From: Carettochelys insculpta
Taxonomy: Eukaryota > Chordata > Testudines > Carettochelyidae
Length of the DNA: 64,000 nt
Assembly: GCF_033958435.1 (NCBI RefSeq)
Contig: NC_134161.1
Span: 3,782,001 to 3,846,000, forward strand
Direction: 5' to 3'
In this document: positions 21,146 through 32,876 of the stretch, in pieces
How positions within the stretch are numbered: the first letter of the stretch is position 1
How the letters are laid out: every line of letters begins with the position of its first letter
The notes under the pieces: generated by a model
What the model was told of the DNA's origin: nothing
Database searches by the model: none
What the model saw: the letters and a program-made list of their open reading frames with translations, nothing else
Position numbers and translations under genes: made by a program

Positions 21146-23639
21146 ATTTTGGCTCAGTGTTTTGAGGCACCATGTGTTCATCGAGTGAGATACAGAATAA
21201 AGTTGCATTGTGTAACCGAGACAAAGCACAGCCTCAAAAACACCTGTTTGTTTCCAAACCACAGGGAATGCGTAGCACCGCAGAACGCTCAGGGCCCTGT
21301 CGGGTCTCCAGCTCTCCTGCCATATTCCAATGCCAGCCCTCGGCAGAGATGTGAGGAAATTTACATCTTGTGCTAGGAAAGCATCCAAGCAGCTGGCTGA
21401 TTGCAGCGATTCCATGTGTTAGATGTCTTTGAAGGAGAGAGACTGCCAATCAGCAATTCTCAGGTATCTCTCCAATATGTTGTCTCCCCTTCCATACACA
21501 CTTGCTTGCCTTGTGTGAAAGGAGTTATTCAGTTAAGGAGACAGATGAGTATTGCAAAGATTCTCAGCTCCCTCTTGTGCAAAGGCTCAGCTCAAGAACA
21601 AAGTTGTCACATGGGGGGGGAAAAAAAAGAGAGAGAGGGAGAGAAGAAAGACAAGGAAAAAGCAAAGTCCCCAAAGGTTCTGTAACAACTGAGATATGAG
21701 AATCACGCAGCATAGTGTGTCTTGGAGTAAAGTCTTGGAGGGAGCAAAAGAAGCTGCAGCATTAGCTTGCCGCATTTGCAGTGACGTAGCCTGAAAGACA
21801 GCTCAGAGCACAGGGAGTGAGAGAGGACCTTGGACATCGGTATGACATGAGGCTTCTGACCAACAGTAAAATAGAGCTGGTCAGGAGGACTGAGAAAATA
21901 AAGCAAGAAAGTTGAGTCTTTGCTAGAAAACGATGCATCACCCCCTTGCTGGTATTTCCTTTGCCTTCATTGCTTGGCCACCACAGAGATCTACAGAGAA
22001 GAAAAGTCCAGAGTGGACAAAAAAAAAGTTCTCCAATCTTGTCTTCTCAGCAAAAAGAATAAAAAACACAGAGCCGGATGTGCATGTCAAGGGGAACCTG
22101 CATATGGAGGGCAGATTTGACGAGAGACACCCGCAGACGCGGGGACAAGGAACTCAGAGATGCTGCTAAGCTGGTCTTGGGGACAATTGGAACAAACCCA
22201 GGCCAGCTGAGATTTGTGTTTTAAAATTATGCCAAATCCAGCAGGTTCATTTGAACCAGTGCTGTGAGGGAATGGAACCTGGATAGGTAAGAAGAAGGAG
22301 AAAACACTCTTCCAAACTGCAGGGTTTTTCCCCTGGACAGCTCTGCTTTCAAGACAATTACTTTCTCTTGGAGTTAGTAGACTTGAAAAGCACCTCTTGA
22401 AGCCATTCCTCCATCTGTAGAGCTCATATTCAGTTCAAAAGCAGCATACTAGAAAGTCTTTGAAAAGTGTGCAGACCCAAAGCCTGTGTTTTATTAGTGA
22501 AATCCAGCTGCTGGTAATAAAAGTTAGATTAGAAAGGGTTATTGTTTTAAGTAAAATCATTCTGTTATCTGCATTAGCAAAAGTTAGTCATATTTGATGG
22601 AAAACGTAATTTGACAAGACATGTCCTAGCTGTCACTCAAACTACAAGGATGTAGCACATGGCATATGCACAACCTGCTAGTGTCTGCCGATGCCATCTC
22701 CTGTTTATGTGAAACTGTCACCATGCGAGCTTCTCTCCCCTATCAAAAACGGGGAAAAAAAGAAGCATCCCACTTCTGAAGGGCATATTTCAACGATTGC
22801 AAGGAGACATTTACTTCATTTAGTTATGTAGAAATAAAATATGAATTTTAATGGGAAACATTAACATGAGCTCTTCAGGAATAACTACAGGACTTTATGA
22901 TGAACGTCTTAGAGCGCTGTTCTGCCATAGGTGCCTGCCAGTCTTCATAAATCAGCTCAAACAAGTTAATTCTTCATAAAGGAAGATGAATCTGAATTTC
23001 AGGCATGGATGAATGGCCACATAATAGAGGAAAGATAATTTAGTGCACCCAGGCCTGGGCAGATGAGGGGAGTAGGACAGTGGAGGACATATTTATCCAA
23101 GGAATAACCCCAATGAAGTCAGCGAGCCATCTCCTCAGTTGGTGAAACTCGGTGGTCAATGGAGTGAGGCCGATTTACACCAGCTGAGAACCTGGCCCAG
23201 CAATGAAGCTATACTGACTTCAGCTGAGCGTTTGTTTCATTAATGGAGCTGCAACACAAGTGACACATTTGGCCCTTTGTGTCAAAACTTCCCAGGGACA
23301 CCATTCAAATATTTTCTTAGCTGTGGATTCCTGCCGGTTTGTGCTCAAGGACCGTTTTGCTTTGAATTTCAAGGTTTTCAAAGTGAAGCACTGAGAACCA
23401 CTGACTTCCAGTGATACTTGGTACCCTTCACAGCTGAGCTGCTTTTGGAAATGGGACCTAGGCTCCCAAATTATTTAGACGCTTTTAAAAAATTTATTTA
23501 AGGCCCCTCTTCATTATTATTATTTAATATTAATACACAGATGTAAATGACCATTTATCTAAGGTCTGTTCCGGTGCTTATTGAAGTCCATGGAAGGAGC
23601 CCTTGATTTCTTTTTGAATCAAAGTAGTAGGAAATGATT
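21146..23639. other. Gene-free sequence
   Basis: No gene. Purine-rich GGGGGGAAAAAAAAG at about 21613. Bases 23110-23240 (CGATTTACACCAGCTGAGAA, CTGGCCC) match a phrase common in amniote interspersed repeats; its class is unknown to me. An ATT-rich run lies at 23514-23535. Confidence 0.4.
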
Positions 23640-23690
23640 GAGTCCTGGCCCCACAGAGCTTGCAATCTAAAATGTGAACACTGCAAATAT
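23640..23690 (-). mobile_element. MIR 3'-end scrap, antisense
   Basis: GGCCCCACAGAGCTTGCAATCTAAA is the complement of the MIR 3' end (split here for length: GGCCCCACAGAGC, TTGCAATCTAAA). Confidence 0.55.
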
Positions 23691-23909
23691 GTATTATATG
23701 GAACATAAAATCATAGAATCATGGGGGAAATATGGAGAATGGGAATTTTTTAAAAAAGCCCATAGAATAAATTGAAGAGTAGAAGTCCCTAAAAATTATT
23801 CTAAAAAGCTACAGAATTTAAGAGCTAATGATATACTTTCTACAAAATCTTTTGAATTATCTTCCAGAACTTAGTACATAACAATACAGTACTTGTTATT
23901 TATCACTTA

Positions 23910-24165
23910 TATTACTCTGATGCCCAGGGGTTTCAGCCTGCATCAAGACTTCGCTGTGCTTGGTGCTCTATGCACAAAGGGAAAGACAGTTCCTGCCACA
24001 AAGAGTTTGCAGTCAGCACAGACAAAACGGACTGAGGTGGGAGGGGAAACTGAGGCACAGAAGGGTGATGGTCACACAGCAGGTCAGGGCAAACTAGAAG
24101 TAAACCCTAGATCTCCTCTCTCCAAGTCCAGTGTGTAGCCTTTACACAGGGCTGTCTCCTGCCCT
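23910..24165 (-). mobile_element. MIR-like SINE, nearly full length, antisense
   Basis: In order: GGTGCTCTATGCACAAAGG, AAAGACAGTTCCTGCCACAA, GAGTTTGCAGTCAGCACAG, GGAGGGGAAACTGAGGCAC, GGTCACACAGCAGGTCAG, CCTAGATCTCCTCTC and CCAGTGTGTAGCC. This is the complement of a MIR from its 3' tail to the tRNA-related head. The 81-codon frame at 23893-24138 is its translation. Confidence 0.88.
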
Positions 24166-24265
24166 TAAGTCTATAGCATGGCTGATAAGAAACTCCTGTG
24201 GAAATGTTGTCATACTCGATTCAATTCTTTAGGTGTTTCAGAGTCAAAGGGCTGGGTCTTTGACC

Positions 24266-24318
24266 CAAAACCCACTGGAGTCAATGGAAAGCTTTTCATT
24301 GACTTGAAGTGGCTTTGG
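24266..24318. repeat. Palindromic 'CCATTGAAGTCAATGG'-type repeat
   Basis: The arms CAAAACCCACTGGAGTCAAT and ATTGACTTGAAGTGGCTTTG pair around a GGAAAGCTTTTC centre. The phrase is common in amniote interspersed repeats. Confidence 0.6.
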
Positions 24319-24319
24319 C

Positions 24320-24430
24320 TAGGCTGTCAGTTTCCCAGGGCAAAGACTGTGTCTTCCTGTGTGAGTACATGTGGCCGAGTGCAACACCCCGACTGGGGCT
24401 TTGAAATGTTACCACAGTATTAGCTCTCAA
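24320..24430 (+). mobile_element. MIR-like SINE 3' end
   Basis: TTCCCAGGGCAAAGACTGTG, CTTCCTGTGTGAGTACATG, GAGTGCAACACCCCGACTG and GGGGCTTTG follow the MIR 3' end. Confidence 0.5.
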
Positions 24431-25117
24431 TAAAGCTCTGAGGGGTGAAGGTGGTGCAATAGGAGGCCTCTGTTGATTCTGGTAGCAGTGGGTGGCTGAT
24501 ATTCTTTTTATTATTATCATCGTCTGTATTTTCTTTATATATTTATTTTCATTGTATTATGTTCCTCCCGGCTTGCTCCACTGGCTCCTGGTGATGCTCT
24601 GTTGCTAAGCCTGTTTTAAGAGGGAGCTAAAATGTTTCCTTTGGAAAGTAGCTGGCTGCCAAGCTGGGCTGCTTTTTCTGTTGTTCATTTTATTGATGTT
24701 ATTGACTTTTTCATGGGGCACGTCGGGATGTTTGCATGACAATGTTCACGCGCTCTATAAATTGTTTTGTGTTGCACGGTGTTTAACTCACGCCGCTGCC
24801 AGCCAGAACGCATTTTATTAGGGATTTTTTTTTGTGGTCATTACTGCTTTTATGATAAAATAGATAATACAATCATCCCTTCTGCCTCCTTGCTGAGTTG
24901 CACTGTGGCTACCAAGTTAGGAAAAATAGTGATGCATCATTTAGCACTTCAGCTTAGTAATAGACTATACGTAGGACTAAAAGTCACTGCCACGTTCTAT
25001 AGGGCCACCATAAGGACACCTACTGGTGATGCAATCACATTCCATGGGGAGAGGAGCCCCTAAAAGTTGGTTATTCCTGAAACAGGACAGATTGTGGCTT
25101 AGATGATGGAGGGTGGG
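24431..25117. other. Gene-free, AT-rich sequence
   Basis: No gene. T/A-rich at 24505-24560. Confidence 0.45.
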
Positions 25118-25185
25118 GGGTCGGCAATCTGTGGCTCTGGAGCTGCATGTGGCTCTTTAATGAGCCACTTGTGGCTCTGAGTGCT
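25118..25185. mobile_element. hAT-like left end
   Basis: GGGTCGGCAATCTGTGGCTC followed by an inner palindrome (GTGGCTCTTTAATGAGCCAC). This matches the hAT family whose right end appears at 8790-8834. Its own right end was not found. Confidence 0.55.
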
Positions 25186-26003
25186 GCCACTCTCTTGTGG
25201 CTGCAGAGGCGGCTGCTGCTGCTTATGCTATGTCACCAGTTAAAGTGGAATTTAGTTTTTTGGTTTAAGCAGCGGCAACCTTCAGAGCTGCAAGTGGAGT
25301 CAGTGGCAGCAGGGAGCCCCAGAAGAGGAAGCTGGCAGAGGCAAAGGAGCCCCAGGAGAGGAAGCCATGAGGAGAAGCAAAAGGCTGTGGAGGGAGGTAG
25401 CGGTGGAGGGGCAGAGCAGGAACTTAGCTCCCCCCAGAAGCAAGCTGCCCACCAGCCACTGCCAGGCGCTTGACGTATAGATTTTGTAACCGAATTTGCC
25501 TTGCTATTTTGGTTGCAGACCCTTGCAGGAGGAGCTCCCCCTTCCCTCCTGCTCTCAGATGCCTCCTTGCCTGATTTCAGGAGGAGGAGTTGCTGATGGC
25601 ATCCATCTGGGGCTGGATGCTACAGGAAGTGGCTTCCAGCGTGGCTTCCTGTTGCATCTACTGCCGGTGGGAAGGGGGCTCCCTTTGTTTCCCCTCTGCT
25701 GCTTGGCTGCCTGCCATGGCTCTGGGAGGGGAGCACTCTGGGCTGGGAGGGGCTCCCGTGTTTACTGCATTGCCGTCTGGCCTGTTTTCGTGGCTGCCCC
25801 CTCTGGCCACCTACCTGTGTGTGCCTCCTGGCCCGTATGTGCAGGCCAAGGTGCTGGAAGTGTCTGGCCGAGTGCTTCAGGTATCTGATCAGAGTTGTGC
25901 AACCACTGGACTCCTCCATGGATGAACCGAATTGTCCCACGGGCTGCATCCAGCCTGCAGACCATAGGTCCTCCGCCCCTGCCAAAGGGCATGCATATGC
26001 AGA
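25186..26003. other. GC-richer unassigned sequence
   Basis: Purine-rich to 25440, with a direct repeat of GAGCCCCAG(A/G)AGAGGAAGC near 25313 and 25347. Bases 25895-25975 (GTGCAACCACTGGACTCC..CGGGCTGCATCCAGCCTGC) resemble a hAT terminus. Overlapping frames of 108-130 codons on both strands have no family motif. Confidence 0.4.
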
Positions 26004-26108
26004 CATATTTATCAGGGATGGTCTAGACAGTACTTGGTCCTGCCTTGAGAGCAGAGGGCTGGACTCGATGACCTCTCAAGGTCCCTTCCAGTCCTAGCAT
26101 TCTATGAT
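26004..26108 (+). mobile_element. CR1 LINE 3' tail
   Basis: TTTATCAGGGATGGTCTAGA, CAGTACTTGGTCCTGCC, GGACTCGATGACCTCTCAAG, GTCCCTTCCAGTCCTAGCAT and TCTATGAT are the CR1 3' UTR and terminal octamer. Confidence 0.95.
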
Positions 26109-26141
26109 ATATTGCAACATTGTTAAGCACCTTAGAAATAA

Positions 26142-26189
<48 letters not shown>
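26142..26189. repeat. Compound (TA)n(CA)n microsatellite
   Basis: About 8 TA units run directly into about 16 CA units. Confidence 0.98.
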
Positions 26190-26191
<2 letters not shown>

Positions 26192-26244
26192 TATACTAAA
26201 GAAGTATTTAAGGTGCTTATCAGTGGTGCACACGATCGTAATAT

Positions 26245-26335
26245 ATTATACGTTCTGCCTCTCTTGTCTGGCATGGTTGGGACCTGACCAGTCCCAGACA
26301 AGAGAATTTGCCGGACAAGGGAAGGTTCCCTCCTC
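26245..26335. mobile_element. Tigger-like T1 MITE fragment
   Basis: TCTGCCTCTCTTGTCTGGCA, GGGACCTGACCAGTCCCAGA and GAATTTGCCGGACAAGGGA match the outer part of the T1 family. The rest is deleted. Confidence 0.65.
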
Positions 26336-26829
26336 CCACGGCTCTTGAGGGATTGATTTGTAACTGAATTTGAAAAAAAGGCTCTTCTTGCCATTTCGGT
26401 TGTGGACCCTGATGGAAGGTGATTAAAAAGAAATTGGGAAATCAGATAAAAAACTTAAAACATCAGGTTTTGGGTTTCAGTGGTTTAGAAGAACTTCAAT
26501 AGACCTCACTGACCTATTGGTCACTTAATGGTATTTATTTGTGTATCTGCACATCTATTGTAAAGTAATGAAGCAAGTGAGAGTCCTCTCTGTAACATGA
26601 AAGCGGAAATATTAAACAAAGGCTGTGCTGTCCTTCTAGATTAAGTAACTGTGAATCTTCAGGAACTTGCATTTTTATACAGCCCCTTGCCTGGGCCCAG
26701 AATAAGGGATGGGACCCCTGTCTTGCAGTGAACATGGGCAGAGAGACAGAGAGGCATCATTCACTGACACTGCCCAGGAGCCTTGTGAGGCAGGTAGTTC
26801 ACTGATCAGCATACTAAGGTGGATGTTTG
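26336..26829. other. Gene-free sequence
   Basis: No gene. Bases 26355-26410 (TTTGTAACTGAATTTG.., TTGCCATTTCGGTTG, GGACCCTG) repeat the phrase at 25484-25530 (TTTTGTAACCGAATTTGCC, TTGCTATTTTGGTTGC, AGACCCTT). Confidence 0.45.
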
Positions 26830-27150
26830 TTTACACTGACACTAGTTGTTCTAAATACACCATCGCAACTGGCACTGTCGGTATAGAACAGTGACTACTG
26901 AAGCAGCCCATCCAAACCACCGATGCCAGAGAGGCTGGTGTAGAACAATGACATCAACCAGTCCATCAGAAATGCTGGTCTTTACACATAGGCTTACACC
27001 AAGCTAATCTGTATAAAAACATTGTTTATCCACCAGACAGGTGGTCTATTTAAATCACTGACAATAGGCTGGCTGTTCTAAACTACCAAAACTAGGCCAG
27101 TTAATGTAAAGCAGTGACATTAGGCCCCAAACATGCTAGGCAAAGGTTTA
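26830..27150. repeat. Degenerate minisatellite, unit about 28 bp
   Basis: Successive units can be laid out at 27-28 bp, for example GCTGGTGTAGAACAATGACA.., GTGGTCTATTTAAATCACTG.., GCTGGCTGTTCTAAACTACC.. and GCCAGTTAATGTAAAGCAGT... Most share GGCTGGT, a TTCTAAA-like middle and CAGTGACATTAG. Confidence 0.65.
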
Positions 27151-28507
27151 GTAAGGAGTTTAAGTGGAGTTCCATTGTCTTTGGGTGAATGGGCAAGAGA
27201 AGGTTCAGTTCATTATGGTTCTAATTATTCCCAGAAATATTTCTCCTCCCTCCTCAGCTTCTTGAATGTCACCTCTAACAGAATGTTACAGTAGTGTCTA
27301 AGTCAAAGCTTTGTAATGTTGATAACACTGCAGACTGACTGACTCACTCACACACACAGACACACAGAGAGAGAGAGAGAGAGAGAGAGTATTTTCATGT
27401 GGGGTGAGGAGAAGCATGCTACTTTTTGTAAATACAGCAGGATCAGTTGTTTTCTACACTTGCACTTAGACCCCATCCTAGGCAGTAATATTTTAAAGTC
27501 GATTGGATCTTAAAATTGCAAAAAGTCCCTGGTGGCATGACTTTAGCTGGCATTATCAGTTCAGCTCTTGTCTTACAAAGCAATCTCCTCCTGAATTACT
27601 CGACACAGTCTCGTCCTTCAAAAAACACGCAGCAAGGAAATAGCTGACTTCTCCTCAGCAGCTCACTAAGACTCAGGTGATGGTGAAGAATGAGGCTGCA
27701 TATTATCACATCTGTGACCTTGGGAGCCAGAATATTGTCCTTGGGCTCAGTGCACCTACCTACTGGGTTGGTGGTTGGTTGGTTGGTTTGTTTTATCTGG
27801 ACTGGTTGACAAGGTCATTCTTCAATGTGAAAAACACTTGGACGGGAAGGAGTTGGAGAAGTGTGACACAGAGGATGAAATCACTGCTGAGCATCTCTGG
27901 GGCAGGAGGTGGTACCCAGCGAGCCTGTGCTACAAAGGACTTTGGGATGCTGCGGTATTAACCAGATGCTTCCGGGATGTGGTTGATACTCTGTGGAAAT
28001 TGTAGTCACTGAGGCCACCTTGGCAAGGCCCCAGAGGTGAAGCCAACACACAAACTGAGAGAGATCCGGCCTGAGCCAAGCCCACTAACACCAGCTGAAT
28101 GACACGGCCCAAAGTGAGGAAGACCACGGGATGAATGGTCAGGATACAATATCCCCCTCTGTACTCAGTCACCTCGAGTCCCACCTGAGAGGGGAGTACA
28201 AAATCAGGGAGGAGGAGGACAAAGGAACACAAGGGAGGAAGGGGGCTCTGGGTGGAAGAGGCCCTGTCCCTTCTGTCAAAGAATCCTTCCCGTATAATTC
28301 TGGTTAGAAAATTGATCTGGCTGCATCTTGAGACTAAATGGGTATTTGTCTCTGCAGCAACTCCTCTTGCTCCGCAGTTCAGGTGATCAGATACTTCCAG
28401 TTTTCAGGCTACATTTAATCATGTCCATTTAATGCTCATTCTTTTGCCACGGTGGACCTGGAGCTTAAGTAGTTTTCCTGCCTCTGTGGGGTTTACCCTC
28501 CCGAACT
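27151..28507. other. Gene-free sequence with simple repeats
   Basis: Contains an AC/AG compound microsatellite (27349-27389) and a GGTT array (27768-27792). No gene recognised. Confidence 0.5.
27349..27389. repeat. Compound (AC)n(AG)n microsatellite
   Basis: CACACACACAGACACACAGA leads into an uninterrupted AG array. Confidence 0.97.
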
Positions 28508-28515
28508 ATTTACAG

Positions 28516-28794
28516 CAGGGCTGGCGACAGACTTGGCCAGGCCCGGGGCAATCGGCAGGCTGGAGGGTTGGCCTCTGGTGGAAAGTGTGGGATAAGGAGC
28601 AGCCAGTCCTGAGATCCTCCCAGACTGTGCTGCATGGGGCTCAGGGGGTGGTTTAAAGGGCTCACGGCTCCACCTGTTGCTGATGCTGTGGTATCAGCAA
28701 AGGCAGTAGCATCCCAAAGCCCCTGGCCCTTTGAAATCACCAGGCCCCAGGGCAACTACCCTGTTTTCCCTCGCCTCCTCCTTTGGCACCCCAG
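28516..28794. mobile_element. hAT-like MITE, start CAGGGCTGGC
   Basis: Left end CAGGGCTGGCGACAG and right end GGCACCCCAG pair imperfectly (7 of 10). Flanking octamers ATTTACAG (28508-28515) and ATTTATAG (28795-28802) match at 7 of 8 positions, giving an 8-bp target duplication and a length of 279 bp. Interior words GGCCAGGCCCGGGGCA and CAGGCCCCAGGGCAA are related and inverted. No transposase. Confidence 0.7.
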
Positions 28795-28802
28795 ATTTAT
28801 AG

Positions 28803-30010
28803 AGATCAATCAGAACCTTCTCCCCCACCGGCCTTCATAAGACAGGATCTCTGTTTCTCTGATCATCCTAGTAGCCCTTCTCCGTACCCGTTCCATGTGA
28901 ATTCTGCATCGTATCCCAGATACGGTCTTTCCAGTGCACTAGGACTTCCTTGTCTTGACTAGAAATACCTCACTTGATACAGCCAAGCGTTGCCTTTGCC
29001 TTTTTCACAGTCACATTTTCTTGATGGCTCAGAATCTTCCTGGGACTGACCCACTTGGCCAAGTCTTTTTCTCTTCTTCTGTTTCCAACATGACAGGCCC
29101 CCATCTCGCAGCAGAAATTCTTGCTAATTGTCCGGAAGTGTATGACCTTGCTTTTTGTATTATTAAATCTTACCCCTTTACTATTACTCCCATCCTCAAA
29201 ATCAGCCAGTTCTTTCGATATTATATTCTGATCCTCCTTTGTCTGACACTGCTTCCCAACTTTGTCATCAGCAAATTTAGCATGCTCCTAACTTGTGTGT
29301 GTGCATCATTAATGCAAGTATTAAGTAAAACCTGTCTACCAAACCAGTCGTTCAAGAACACCATGGGTAACCTCCTTACAGCCCTGGAGCTGTCCTTTCA
29401 GCACAACCCATTGCCCCTTTAGCCAGAGACTTACACACTTTACAAGTGCTACATTAATCCTGGCTTCTCCAGTTAAACTAATCATTTCCCATGTGGTACC
29501 ATAACTCAAATCCAGATAGGTTAGATGGACTGCATTTTCCTTGCAAAAAAAATAGCTTATCAAAGAAAGATAGGAGATTAGTCTGGCACTATTTACCTTT
29601 GGTAAACCATTGGTGCAGTTCGTCCCATTTTCTATATACTTGCAATGTCTTTAATTTGTCTTTCCCTCAAGATTTGTTCTAAAGCCTTGCATGCAATTGC
29701 AGTCTGACTAATGGATCTGTAGTTGTTTGGATTACTTTTTCTCCCATCTCTTTAAAATACAAGTACTTTATTTGCCATTCTCTAGCCATACAATAGCACC
29801 CACAATGTGATAGATTTATTATAGATCTTTGAGGCTGGACCTGCAGTTTCGTGTGCCTACTTTTCAGTACTTCCCTTTACTTGAACACATTAAGCTCTTT
29901 GAATTTTGCTTCAACCTCAGATGTGGTCATTTCCATTTCTATACACTCAGTCCCATTAGCCATCCTGCCTTTGCCCACATGCTCTACATTATCATCTATA
30001 TCAAAAAACT
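28803..30010 (-). mobile_element. L3-like CR1-clade LINE, antisense
   Basis: The plus strand is the complement of an L3-like LINE ORF2. Recognisable stretches in order are CAGTTCTTTCGATATTAT, TTGTCATCAGCAAATTTAGC, GCATCATTAATGCAAGTATT, ACCATTGGTGCAGTTCGTCC, AAGCCTTGCATGCAATTGCA and TAGTTGTTTGGATTACTTTT. They correspond to the RT palm through thumb region and further upstream ORF2. Many indels break the frame, and the plus-strand 155-codon frame at 28955-29422 is a shadow. The hAT-like element at 28516 ends at its 3' side. Confidence 0.8.
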
Positions 30011-30879
30011 GAGACATGAGACAACAACCATTAGAGATTCTAAAATGTTACTCTGTAGGTGGAAGCTGGTAATGATGTGAAATAGCTTTATCTAACAAGG
30101 AAGCTGTATGCCAAAGAATTTGTTCCTTGATTCAGCAGTTTGGTACCTGCGGAGTCAGACTCAAGGTTATAATGTCTAATTATGGAAGCTAGGTTTATAT
30201 GTGCACAGCTCTGTCTCTCTTATCCCTTTTTGAACATATACACAAATGTTTGGCTGCATTGACGATTCAGATCTGCCTTTGTGCTGCTCAAGGTCTTAGT
30301 GACATTTTATTCATAGGCAATTTTGCCATCCTCTTGGCCTGAACTCCAGTCAAGTCAGCAAGAAAACGGAACGGAGGTTCAGAAGATGGTCAGTGAAGTG
30401 AGACAGGTACAAGTTGCCTGTACTTGTGACAGCAGCGGCAGCTTCTTGCAATATTCCCATGTGCTGCGTTTCCTATTTCCAGAAATTAACGATTGGCAAA
30501 TCCTGGAAAGTTTAATAGTTGACATTTATCAGAAACTCTCTGAACTAAAAATGAGAGTTTCTAATGCCTTCTGTAACAAGGAGGCATTAGAAAGAGATGA
30601 TCACTGTGGGCTGGCTTTTCCACAGTTATCCAATTGAAGAATACTTGCTTTTTTTTTTTGCTTTTGACAGAAAAACCTGTATGAAGAAGAAGAGATTTCT
30701 GAGAGTAAGTGAATCATTATGTTGTCAGGAGAAGGTAGAATGAGCTCTAATGTTTGAAAGATAGAATCTAGACAAATTCAGACTAGAAATAAGGTGAATA
30801 TTTTTAACATTGAATATTTTAAGGGTGCCATTCACCTAGACATGTGGTTCTCATTCTCATCCCTTGATGCAGAAATAAT
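30011..30879. other. Gene-free sequence
   Basis: Nothing recognisable. T-run at 30650-30660. The 104-codon frame at 30323-30637 shows no family motif. Confidence 0.45.
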
Positions 30880-30955
30880 TCACTGAGGTTCTGTGGGCTG
30901 TGTATGGTACAGGACGTCAGATCAGATGATCATTGTGATTCTTTTCTATGTAAAA
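30880..30955 (+). mobile_element. CR1-clade 3' tail scrap
   Basis: GGTACAGGACGTCAGATCAG, ATGATCATTGTGATTC and TTTTCTATGTA match the 3' UTR phrase 'caggaggtcagactagatgatcataatggtcc...tctatg'. Confidence 0.65.
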
Positions 30956-32876
30956 CAAATACGAGTCTTCCTCTGAAGTGATGGCTGGTATTCGGTACTG
31001 TCATCATCCCCACGCTCACTCAAATGTTGTGAATTTTTATTGCTCAGCTCTTGGAATCTCCACTAAATTTCACATAGGCAAGGTTCTAATGCTGGTCAAC
31101 ATGAGGGAGTTAAGAAGGCCATGAAAATGTAAGCCAAGTACTTCAGAACATTCACAAAGACCCTGGGCATTGGCTGGGGGGCCTTGAGGTGTTATAAAAG
31201 ACAGGGGATGACTAGAACACACACACATGAGGCCTGATCAGAATCCATGCATGACATGTCCACAAGGGACTGACAGATCTCGGGTGGCTTTGCTGTGGCT
31301 CTCATGGAGTTTGTATGTGTCCAAGGTATACTCTGCAAGTAAGAAACAGAATTAATGCAAGTGAGTCTTAATATCATGGAGTTACTTCGTAGTTAAAGGG
31401 GAGGTCAAAGCACGGTCTGTGGACCAGCCCTTGAAATGTGACCTGTACAGCCAACTTTCCTATGATTTGTCAGACAAGCGGGATCATTGCTGGATCTCTG
31501 AGGGCTTCAGGATTCTGGAACTTGTTCTCTCATGTCCTTGGTGAAATGTAGCCTCAATAGCTAGGGGACACTGCAAAAGATAGGCAGCTCTTTTGTTGAG
31601 AGGTTCTGCAGAAATGGCTGATGGGGTTGCTCCAGACAGTGAAGGACTGGAAGGCAGGCTGACTGAGATTGTTTTGATATGATTCCCTTAAAGCTGCTGG
31701 GATTTTATTTCTTTAATAATAATGCTAAGGCATCTGCAACTCTGGAGAGACATCTTCTTTTATTGTTGTTTAAATCTAAAGAAATAAATCAGTTCAGATA
31801 GAGGTATGTGTCTGTTCTGATTGCAGCTGAACTGGTTTGTTCATCCTCAGTGAAAGAAGGTGTTCTGTATTTTACTTGTACAGGGCCCTTAGCCTGACAG
31901 GGGGACAATGTGGAGTGAGGTTTATTGGGCTGCGAAGAATTTAGGGTGAGTTCTTGGTGGACTGATTTTAATTTTGGTGTATTTAATACTCTGATTATTT
32001 TTAATCGATATTGCACAATATTACATCTGATTTTGCAACATGTTTTTCTTCTCCTTTTCCCCTGAACCTTGTGGGATCGGAATTACATGTTTGACACTCT
32101 GCCATTTTGGCTTGAAAGAATCCACTCCCCATCTACAAATAGTCCTAGAATATAAACTATGGGCCCTTCTGTGGTATCCAGGAGACTGTCAGAAACCTGT
32201 GCACTGTGTGATTTTTCCAAAGCAGTTGTCATACCATTCTGGTTATTAATGGTACGTAATTATGTTGTAAGATTCACACCAGCAAGAGCATTTCAGGGCA
32301 ATTAGAACACAGCTCGAATAGTGCGATAAAGAAACAAGACCAAGGGATTTTGTCTGGCCAGGGTGACGAAATATTTGTCCCAACGTATGCTGTCTGGGTC
32401 TCGATACTTGGAGGGTAGCAGGAACGGTGAAAATTTCAGTTTGTCTTTGAGAAACAAGCAGCTTCCTGGGGGAAACTTTCCTCCTGTTGTTGGTAAACCT
32501 GCTCAGATGCCTCCAGCTCCCGCAATTGTCTTTGTGAGTGAGACGCATGACCCGCAAAAAGCCATCTGATCTGTAGGGAGCATGCACTCTGAACTGGCCA
32601 TTGGGCAGTGGCTTTAGGCAGCCATGCAGTGGAGGCAGCAACCGGGTTGTTCAGGAGGCGAGGCTGGCAGGATCAGGGGACCCTCAGATTTTCATTCAGC
32701 AAAAAGAGGTAATGCCTGTGTTTTATTCATTGGGAAAATCCCTCGGTGGGAGAGGCAAAAAGCAGAACTGTGACCTCATGGGTGGGAGGGCAGATCGGTG
32801 CGATGGCCTGGGGTGCACACCTGTCCAGTGAAGGGCTGTTTTACAACTCGCCCTGCAACTGTGGGAGCATCACAAC
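30956..32876. other. Gene-free sequence
   Basis: No gene. It contains copy 1 of the unclassified repeat (31375-31560). The rest is unassigned. Confidence 0.45.
31375..31560 (+). repeat. Unclassified interspersed repeat, copy 1
   Basis: Shares with 35930-36145, in the same order, TTAATATCA..GAGT, AGTTAAAGGGGAGGTCAAAG, CCTGTACAGCCA and TCATGTCC..GCCTCAATAGCT. Class unknown; possibly LTR-derived. Confidence 0.5.

Noticed and set aside
23701..23725. ATCATAGAATCATGGGGG as a CR1 3' terminus
   Set aside because: It resembles the antisense CR1 octamer, but no CR1 body follows, so I did not annotate it.
23893..24138. 81-codon frame
   Set aside because: It is a translation of an antisense MIR.
25147..25925. 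Overlapping frames of 108-130 codons on both strands in GC-richer DNA
   Set aside because: Both strands open in the same place, with no splice-site or family evidence. CpG content looks low, so it is not a CpG-island promoter either.
28560..28760. Possible coding exon with GT/AG borders near the GGCC-rich stretch
   Set aside because: The stretch is explained by the hAT-like MITE with a target duplication.
28955..29422. 155-codon plus-strand frame
   Set aside because: It is the antisense shadow of an L3-like LINE.
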